The notes under the pieces: generated by a model
The model's input: the letters and a program-made list of their open reading frames with translations, nothing else
The model's database searches: none
What the model was told of the DNA's origin: nothing
Translations under genes and position numbers: made by a program
Assembly: GCA_001017865.1 (NCBI GenBank)
Contig: LATQ01000230.1
Location: 1 to 12,418 of the forward strand
Length of the DNA: 12,418 nucleotides
Source of the DNA: Rhodococcus sp. IITR03
Lineage (GTDB): Bacteria > Actinomycetota > Actinomycetes > Mycobacteriales > Mycobacteriaceae
Direction of reading: 5' to 3'
In this document: positions 7,944-12,418 of the stretch, one piece after another
Numbering within the stretch: position 1 is the stretch's first letter
Layout of the letters: each line of letters starts with the position of its first letter

Positions 7944-8090
7944 ATGGTCGGACGATACGGTACTTCCGTCCGGAGGAATGACTGCACAATTCGCCGCTCG
8001 GTGACACCACCCGGCCATCGTCGGGCTCCCCACTCCACACGAGCGTTGCTGTCGCACAACACCGGTGAATATCCAGCCCTTCGCACCACC

Positions 8091-8115
8091 GCCCCCGCTG
8101 TCACAGAACGGGGGC
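8091..8115 (-). terminator. Strong hairpin terminator of the lipoprotein operon
   Basis: GCCCCCG (8091-8097) pairs perfectly with CGGGGGC (8109-8115). Inside, CTG (8098-8100) pairs with CAG (8104-8106) around a TCA loop, leaving a two-base AA bulge, for ten pairs in all. It starts about 22 bases past the TAG of the lipoprotein gene. It lacks a T tract, which is common for actinobacterial terminators. I see no gene in 7944-8136. Confidence 0.65.
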
Positions 8116-8136
8116 CTTCCGGTCCGTTTCCGGCAG

Positions 8137-8810
8137 CTAGCGATTGCGTGCCTTCAGCACGGCCTTGGTGAAGAACTCGGTGAACTCGCTTTCGAACTCC
8201 ACACCGTTCATGCTCACCACAGCAATCGTGTACCCGTCGACAGAGGCGTAGCCGTAGAAGACTCGTTGTTGGCCCAGTTGGGATTATCGGGATCGGAGAC
8301 TTCGTAGAGGATGGCCGCGTTCTCGGTGGCGATCGCCGGCGGCAGGTCCAGTCGCGAGGTGGTGATCGTGCGCGAGTTCATCCTGTACGTCGAACACGAT
8401 CCGGTGTGCGCATCGGCGACCCGTGCGATGTCGAGCGGCACGTCACTGACCAACGCGAGATAGGAACGCTCGTCGTCGAAGTAGGCGCCCATCATCGACG
8501 TCGTAGCGGCATCGCTCAACGTCAGCCGGGCTTCGTCGGCGTAACTCGACTGCTCGCCGCACTCCACAGGGTCGTACACGATGTCCCTCGGCACCCCGAC
8601 ATCACTCGGCGTGTCCAGCAGCAGGTTCATCACCAACTGTTCCGGCTCGGTGAACCGGGCAACCTGCGTACCGGCAGGAAGATCCTCGACCGTCAGAAGA
8701 AGACCGTCGCGCGACACGACCTCTGTCGCCTCCACATCGCTTCCCCCGCATGCCGCCGCAACCAGCAGCAGACCGGCCATCCCGGTCTTGGTCAGAAGCG
8801 CACGATACAT
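8137..8810 (-). CDS. Secreted lipoprotein, ~225 aa, one frame break
   Basis: The ATG at 8810 opens a lipoprotein signal peptide: charged MYRALLTKTG, hydrophobic core MAGLLLVAAA and Cys21 followed by GGSD. The mature protein would be lipid-anchored on the outer face of the cell membrane. Two later cysteines (VECGEQS and GSCSTYR) could form a disulphide, as in PknH-like extracellular sensor domains and related mycobacterial lipoproteins; that resemblance is only a suggestion. At about 8262 ANNES changes frame to FYGYASVDGYTIAVVSMNG, which continues EFESEFTEFFTKAVLKARNR to the TAG at 8139-8137. One added base repairs it; unrepaired, it stops at 8214. The gene is 35 bases downstream of the DUF1835 gene and last in the probable operon, followed by a hairpin. 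Confidence 0.83.
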
Positions 8811-8845
8811 TCCGCGAACGCTACCGGCCGGTGGGCGAAGCCGGA

Positions 8846-9655
8846 TCATAGGCTGGCGCGGTATATGAGACACGATTCCATCGTGCTGGGGTTGCCCTCT
8901 GCGGCGATCTTCCCCTCGGATATCAGCGCGATCAACCGTCCCCTCAACACGTAGTCGGCGACCGGCTCTGACGGGTTCGTGCCCATCGCTTCGGCGATTA
9001 CTCGGCTCATCGGTGTCGGCAGCATCGGCGTGCGCTGAAGCAACAATTCGTCGAAGTGATCCTCCGGCGCTGACGTCAGGGTCGAACCCGTCAGCACCCG
9101 CAACGGTGCGTTCTCGTGTTGAAGTGTTCGCCAACGCTCGGCCAGTTCGGCAGACTTGTTGGTATCGACCGGACGTGCAGTGTCGACGAGCCGGCTCAAG
9201 TCCGATGGCGCAGTGGCCGAGACACTCCCGGAGCCGCTGTTTTCGGTGACGTCGATCAGTGACCAGGGTCGACCCTCGGCAGTGCTCGCAAAACACAGTA
9301 AGCTGCACAGTTCTTCAGCGGATCGTCTGCCGAACCAGAAAACCGTCGGAGTCGATGCGTCGATGAAGCGGGGATCCCACCGTCCGAAAGCCGGCATCCA
9401 CGGATGATGTCGCCCCGCGATGACATCGCTGAACCACCAACCGGATGGGTGACGGTGCAGCGACGGCGCGTCGATCGGTCCCCAGCTGAGATCGTCGGCG
9501 TTGGTCATGATCGTGCAGTCGTCGCCGGTAGCGGCCAGCGCCTTCTGCAATGCGGTCCCTGCGGTGAAGCTGGGTGCTATGTGGTTCGTCGTCACAACCC
9601 TCGTGATATCCGACTGCGGCGACGATGTCGAACTCATGATCCTGCGACGAGGCAT
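8846..9655 (-). CDS. DUF1835/DUF3658 domain protein, 269 aa
   Basis: The N-terminal half matches the DUF1835 pattern: VVTTNHIAPSFTAGTALQKAL (residues 20-40; the family has a similar 'H...S..A.L..AL' opening), the signature ADDLSWGPI (53-61), then WFGRRSAEELC (107-117) and a strand WSLIDVTE. The C-terminus (VADYVLRGRLIALISEGKIAAEGNPS) matches the winged-helix-like end typical of DUF3658. Biochemical function is unknown for this family. I chose the ATG at 9655 because AAGGGG lies eight bases upstream; MSST at 9637 is an alternative with poorer spacing. It starts 13 bases after the stop of the small gene at 9669 and is followed after 35 bases by the lipoprotein gene, so one operon is likely. No frame break was found. 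Confidence 0.85.
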   Translation of the reverse strand: MPRRRIMSSTSSPQSDITRVVTTNHIAPSFTAGTALQKALAATGDDCTIMTNADDLSWGPIDAPSLHRHPSGWWFSDVIAGRHHPWMPAFGRWDPRFIDASTPTVFWFGRRSAEELCSLLCFASTAEGRPWSLIDVTENSGSGSVSATAPSDLSRLVDTARPVDTNKSAELAERWRTLQHENAPLRVLTGSTLTSAPEDHFDELLLQRTPMLPTPMSRVIAEAMGTNPSEPVADYVLRGRLIALISEGKIAAEGNPSTMESCLIYRASL

Positions 9656-9668
9656 CCTCAGGGCCCCT

Positions 9669-9908
9669 TCAGCGCTGCGATAAGCCCGTCCGTGCACCCG
9701 ACCGACCTGGATGCCCCTCCCCCGCGCGATCACGCATCCGACGGGCCGGCAGGGGCGGTTCGATCAGGGGGATGGACAGGCCGAGAAGGATGGGGAGGTA
9801 GTCGTCGTAGTCCTCCCACCACGGAACCGACCGCGGCAGCGTATCCGGAACCTCGCCGACTAGCAGCGCCGAAGTAGTTTCTGGGAGCGGATTGTGCAGC
9901 ACGACCAC
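9669..9908 (-). CDS. Small hypothetical protein, 79 aa
   Basis: The GTG at 9908 opens VVLHNPLPETTSALLVGEVPDTLPRSVPWWEDYDDYLPILLGLSIPLIEPPLP, a coherent segment with a hydrophobic YLPILLGLSIPLIEPPLP stretch too proline-rich for an ordinary membrane helix. The last ~25 residues are Arg/Gly-rich and could follow a frame break. I recognise no family. The gene starts three bases after the stop of the small gene before it in the same frame, so the intervening TGA may be an error within one longer protein. It ends 13 bases before the DUF1835 gene. Confidence 0.5.
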   Translation of the reverse strand: MVVLHNPLPETTSALLVGEVPDTLPRSVPWWEDYDDYLPILLGLSIPLIEPPLPARRMRDRAGEGHPGRSGARTGLSQR

Positions 9909-9911
9909 GGC

Positions 9912-10103
9912 TCACTCGTACCTCGAGTTGCTCACCTCCACCATTCCCTCGCGGAGCAGGTCACCGAGATGCTCGCTGGCGCCTTCGACTACGACCTCGA
10001 GCCGAAGACTCGAGTGCGCCTGTTCGAAGCGCCAGCCTCGACACCCTTGATCCCCAGCAGGTAGTGCACACAGGCCAGGCGACGCTACGCGCCACACCGT
10101 CAT
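9912..10103 (-). CDS. Small hypothetical protein, ~64 aa, two frame breaks
   Basis: The C-terminal segment RFEQAHSSLRLEVVVEGASE and HLGDLLREGMVEVSNSRYE (about 10035-9912) is good protein with C/G-ending codons and ends at TGA. Upstream, another frame gives RLACVHYLLGIKGVEAG, which joins RFEQAHS near 10038 with one added base. A further frame gives a start, MTVWRVAS, at the ATG at 10103, needing a second repair near 10087. The result would be a ~64-residue soluble protein at the head of the operon. The opposite strand also has an open, GC3-rich frame here (EQVTEMLAGAFDYDLEPK), so the strand is not fully certain; continuity with the downstream minus-strand genes favours this reading. Confidence 0.4.
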   Translation of the reverse strand: MTVWRVASPGLCALPAGDQGCRGWRFEQAHSSLRLEVVVEGASEHLGDLLREGMVEVSNSRYE

Positions 10104-10285
10104 ACCCAATGGCGCTCGGGCTTGGCGGTTTCGGTGGTGGGCACCGGCGCCCCGGCGGCGTTGCGCAGGCATCACCGTCGCATCCGGCGCCCACGCCGTC
10201 GTCCCACTCGTGGCCGGACACGGCATCTGGAAGATCAACCGAGCCTGGATATGCACCCTGGCCTGCCCGCACTGCCAGTAACACC

Positions 10286-10319
10286 GCATCAATAATCGCG
10301 GCGTCGGTCCGATTGATGC
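10286..10319. repeat. Perfect 8-bp inverted repeat
   Basis: GCATCAAT (10286-10293) and ATTGATGC (10312-10319) are perfect inverted arms separated by 18 bases. The repeat starts five bases after the TAA of the possible short plus-strand ORF, so it may be its terminator. It also lies about 200 bases upstream of the HTH regulator gene and could be an operator. The A/T-rich arms stand out against the local GC content. Confidence 0.5.
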
Positions 10320-10477
10320 TCGGTCGAGACCCTTGAGGCCACGCAAGCTACGGGCACAGGCGAAGACCCGCCGGAGGATCTTGCGGGACGCATCCGGCAA
10401 CGGAAAGCTATCGCGAGCGAGTCACCGATCGGTAGAGCAAGGTTGTCCTCGTCGCGGCGCGCCACCGGACCCGGTAA

Positions 10478-10483
10478 TACAAT
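10478..10483 (+). promoter_or_regulatory. Candidate -10 element of the HTH gene
   Basis: TACAAT matches the TATAAT consensus at five of six bases. It sits 32 bases before the GTG start in otherwise GC-rich DNA. No good -35 element is present at 16-18 bases upstream, so the promoter may be weak or need an activator. Confidence 0.35.
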
Positions 10484-10515
10484 TTCGGATAACACCAGGT
10501 GAGGAGAGGTTTCCT

Positions 10516-10962
10516 GTGTCACATGCATACGAACCGGAGATCGGACGCCGACTACGAGCGGTGCCCGCCCGCAACGAACTGACCAAGATCCTCAAACTCC
10601 GCGCCGTCCACGACGCCGTGCAGGCCGGCTGGACTCAGCACCGCATCGCCGACGAGCTCGGCGTCGAACAACCCGAGGTCAGCCGCCTGGCCAAAACAGC
10701 ACGGCTCACCCCGCAAGTCTGTGAGCGCAGCCCCCGTGAGGTGATGCTCGAACACGCCGCCGGAGTAATCGACCACGCGGCGATGATGCGCGAACTCGAG
10801 AACTGGAACTACACCTTCGGCTCCACCGACCCCACCGGAGAGACCTACCTGCCCGGCACCTGGGATCAGATCGAACGCGCCGGATATCTGTTGCCCGACA
10901 AGGACTACCAGTACCTACTGAAGATGACCGCCGCCCGACGCAACGCCGCAGGGCGCGCGTAG
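10516..10962 (+). CDS. Helix-turn-helix regulator, antitoxin-like, 148 aa
   Basis: The start is the GTG at 10516, chosen because AGGAGAGG lies about six to nine bases upstream, the best ribosome binding site in the window; the frame is open further upstream but Arg-rich. Residues ~30-60 (AVQAGWTQHRIADELGV then EQPEVSRLAK) form a helix-turn-helix like those of phage-type repressors and sigma-like proteins. A second conserved-looking block follows: SPREVMLEHAAGVID, MMRELENWNYTFG, GTWDQIERAGYLL and a C-terminal helix. I recall actinobacterial proteins with this arrangement ('REV...AAG...M...L..W.YTFG...GTWD.IE') annotated as regulators or antitoxin-like proteins. No toxin gene is seen beside it, so it is an orphan here. 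The protein has no frame break. DNA binding is well supported, the antitoxin role is not. Confidence 0.85.
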   Translation: MSHAYEPEIGRRLRAVPARNELTKILKLRAVHDAVQAGWTQHRIADELGVEQPEVSRLAKTARLTPQVCERSPREVMLEHAAGVIDHAAMMRELENWNYTFGSTDPTGETYLPGTWDQIERAGYLLPDKDYQYLLKMTAARRNAAGRA

Positions 10963-11069
10963 CAACGGACCTGCACGCGAGCACAGCTACAGTCCTCGAA
11001 CGCAGCCGCCGATTACCGGCCCACCCTCTACACCCTTGACATGCATTGACGACACGTCCCCTCACACAC

Positions 11070-11091
11070 GGTTCCCGCCGCTGCGGGAGCC
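11070..11091. terminator. Hairpin between convergent genes
   Basis: GGTTCCCGC (11070-11078) pairs with GCGGGAGCC (11083-11091) around a CGCT loop: nine pairs including one G-T wobble. It lies about 108 bases past the HTH gene stop and 145 bases past the mycolyltransferase stop, so it may end transcription from both sides. No T tract follows. Confidence 0.45.
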
Positions 11092-11159
11092 GGGATCACG
11101 GCATGGACGCCGCCCCCTCGTCTCGACGAGAACGCGTGAAGCACGCCTTGGGTGTTCGT

Positions 11160-11175
11160 CGCCGGGTAGCCGGCG
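11160..11175 (-). terminator. Hairpin downstream of the mycolyltransferase gene
   Basis: CGCCGG (11160-11165) and CCGGCG (11170-11175) pair around a four-base GTAG loop, about 60 bases past the mycolyltransferase stop. It is short but very GC-rich and compact, which fits a terminator. I see no gene in 10963-11235; the open minus-strand frame there starts without a ribosome binding site and shows no motif. Confidence 0.4.
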
Positions 11176-11235
11176 TCAGCTCTCACCGAGGTGATCGTCG
11201 GGGATGAACCGTGAGCGGTCACCAGCAATACCGGG

Positions 11236-12341
11236 TCATTCCGGTTGCGCCAGTCCCAGTCCCTCTGCCAGCAACGGCCAGGACCGATGGAACGCGTCCT
11301 GCCAGTAACCCCACGAATGCGTTCCGGCCGGCTGCAGATCGAACGTCGCCGGAATATCGAGCTCGTTCAGACGGGCCTGCAAATTGGTGGTGCACCAGTG
11401 CACGGCCGCTTCGATCACCCCACCGACAACAACCTGATTGGCCAACGCCAGCCCTTGCTGATCAAGCGCGGCGTCCTGTTCCCCGATGGTGAACTCGTTG
11501 CCGAGGGTGTCGTGCGGACCGGGCAGACCCGTCGCGTCCGAGATGAAGAGAGGAGTTCCGCGCAGCCCTTCGGCGTTGACCACCGGATCGCTGGTCACCC
11601 ACGCCGGATCGTCGTCCTCGCCGTACATATTGCGTACATCCCCGCCGCCCCAGGTCTCGACGACCAACTTGACGAACTCACGGCCGATCGGATCGGAGGT
11701 CTGGGCGCATCCGCTGTACCCGGCCACCGCCGAATAGAAGCCGGGCCTGGCGATCGCATACTGCAACACCGCCGTGGCGGTCATCGAGTTCGCCGCGATG
11801 GCCTGCACGCCGTTGGTGCCGAGCGCGGCGTCGATCAATGGGGGTAGTTCGTCGAGGAAGAACGTCTGCCACTTGTTCATCCGAGGTTCGGGTCTTCGCG
11901 TTTCCAGTCGGTGTAGTAGGAGAACGCCCCGCCGAGGGGCATGACCACGTTGACGTCCTGGCCGGTCAAAAATTCGCCGACGTCGGTGTTGGCCCACCAC
12001 GTCGCCGAATCGGTGCCGCCTCCGGCCCCGTTGACCAGATACAGCACCGGACGCGGCTCGGACGCATCATGGGGGCGTTGCACCCGCACCGGAATGGTCG
12101 CATCCATCGCCGCCGAGTACACCTGCACCGTCAGATGCTGACCGTCGATCTCACTCGAGACGATGCGCGAGCCGTTCGGGGCGACCGGATCAGCGAGCAA
12201 AGCCTGCGAGGCCACAATCGGATCGACGGCGCGGTCCTGCGCCGACGCCACCCCACTACCCAGAGGGGCGATCATCATCGCCGCCACCGCCGCGGCCATC
12301 GCCCTCGCCCGGACCCGGCCCATCGCTACTCCGCCTCGCAT
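11236..12341 (-). CDS. Secreted mycolyltransferase / antigen 85-type esterase, ~368 aa, one frame break
   Basis: Such enzymes transfer mycolic acids from trehalose monomycolate to arabinogalactan or a second trehalose outside the cell membrane. A signal peptide is clear: Arg-rich MRGGVAMGRVRARA, hydrophobic AAAVAAMMIAPLGSGV, and cleavage after ASA before QDRAVD. The mature part has PVLYLVNGAGGG, TWWANTDVGEFL, VNVVMPLGGAFSYYTDW and, after the break, NKWQTFFLDELPPLIDAAL, the nucleophile region AIAANSMTATAV (Ser near 186), YGEDDDPAW and the catalytic His in THSWGYWQDAF. At 11880-11877 NLG runs into TGA while MNKWQ starts in another frame (ATGA); one added base joins them. The ATG at 12341 follows a G-rich site; ATG at 12323 follows GGAG and is an alternative start. 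Family call is strong; acceptor specificity is unknown. Confidence 0.93.
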
Positions 12342-12354
12342 GTCGACTTCCCCC

Positions 12355-12386
12355 CTGCCCGTTGTCCCCCGACGGAAGCCGGGCAG
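12355..12386. promoter_or_regulatory. Inverted repeat in the mycolyltransferase leader
   Basis: CTGCCCG (12355-12361) and CGGGCAG (12380-12386) are perfect seven-base inverted arms 18 bases apart, in the leader just upstream of the G-rich ribosome binding site of the gene starting at 12341. It could be an operator or an RNA hairpin near the ribosome binding site. A separate perfect palindrome, GTCCCGGGAC, lies at 12401-12410. Confidence 0.3.
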
Positions 12387-12418
12387 TCCCGACTCCTCGT
12401 GTCCCGGGACGCGTCGAC

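Larger units (their letters stand above)
10104..10515. other. Poorly resolved region; possible short plus-strand ORF
   Basis: No gene here is firm. The best candidate is on the plus strand: an ATG at 10109, a segment AVSVVGTGAPAALRR, and after a frame change near 10170 ITVASGAHAVVPLVAGHG and IWKINRAWICTLACPHCQ ending at the TAA 10279-10281, with high third-position G/C. An inverted repeat follows five bases later. It would be divergent from the operon starting near 10103. The minus strand is also open for most of this stretch but reads less naturally. From 10320 to 10470 I see nothing coding. Confidence 0.25.

Noticed and set aside
10425..10460. tRNA-like string GGTAGAGCA followed by AGGTTGTCC
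   Set aside because: It resembles a D-arm by chance only. There is no GGTTCGAATCC-type T-arm or matching acceptor stem.
10475..10500. Resemblance to the E. coli lac operator (CGGATAACA)
   Set aside because: Only a short match without the symmetric half-site or any lac-type gene nearby.
11028..11228. Minus-strand open frame of 66 codons upstream of nothing recognisable
   Set aside because: It has no ribosome binding site or motif and covers two hairpins that better explain the region as a terminator zone.
1..12418. CRISPR array, insertion sequence, phage or classical defence genes
   Set aside because: I looked for spaced direct repeats, transposase or integrase motifs, and restriction or toxin motifs and saw none that hold up.

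Overview
The window is high-GC actinobacterial DNA, most likely from a mycolic-acid-containing genus such as Rhodococcus (Gordonia or Nocardia are alternatives). Three things point there: a mycolyltransferase/antigen 85-type esterase at the right end, a zinc alcohol dehydrogenase very like Rhodococcus ADH-A, and C/G-ending codons throughout. It reads as ordinary chromosome. I found no insertion sequence, prophage gene, CRISPR array, rRNA or convincing tRNA.

The dominant feature is technical. Most genes read well only if the frame is changed at one or more points. Nearly all changes fit the loss of a single base, often in a short C or G run. Examples are the DUF4132 gene (three changes), the gene at 2409-3444 (two), the alcohol dehydrogenase (five deletions in 1 kb), the membrane protein at 7495, the lipoprotein at 8137 and the mycolyltransferase (one each). 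Once frames are joined the proteins look complete, with catalytic residues intact. This looks more like residual indel error in the assembly than decay of so many unrelated genes. Coordinates for those genes are outer limits of the reconstructed reading frame.

Layout, left to right. 1-1541 (+): C-terminal part of a DUF4132 protein cut by the window edge. 1738-2338 (-): a small SRPBCC-like protein gene followed by a 70-codon gene. 2409-3444 (+): a Trp-rich hypothetical protein, divergent from them. 3579-4373 (-): two hypothetical genes, the upstream one badly frame-broken. 4526-6618 (-): zinc alcohol dehydrogenase then a short-chain dehydrogenase, a redox pair in one direction. 6708-7196 (-): a small putative zinc-binding protein and a possible one-helix membrane peptide. 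7495-7943 (-): a small membrane protein. 8137-10103 (-): a probable four-gene operon (two small unknown proteins, a DUF1835/DUF3658 protein, a lipoprotein) closed by a good hairpin terminator. 10516-10962 (+): a helix-turn-helix regulator of antitoxin-like type with a strong ribosome binding site. 11236-12341 (-): secreted mycolyltransferase.

Functionally, the clear parts are alcohol/ketone redox metabolism (ADH plus SDR) and mycolic-acid envelope assembly. I did not find a convincing undescribed multi-gene system. The best candidates for follow-up are the DUF1835/lipoprotein operon, the orphan HTH regulator and the small putative zinc-binding/membrane pair, after the sequence has been error-corrected.
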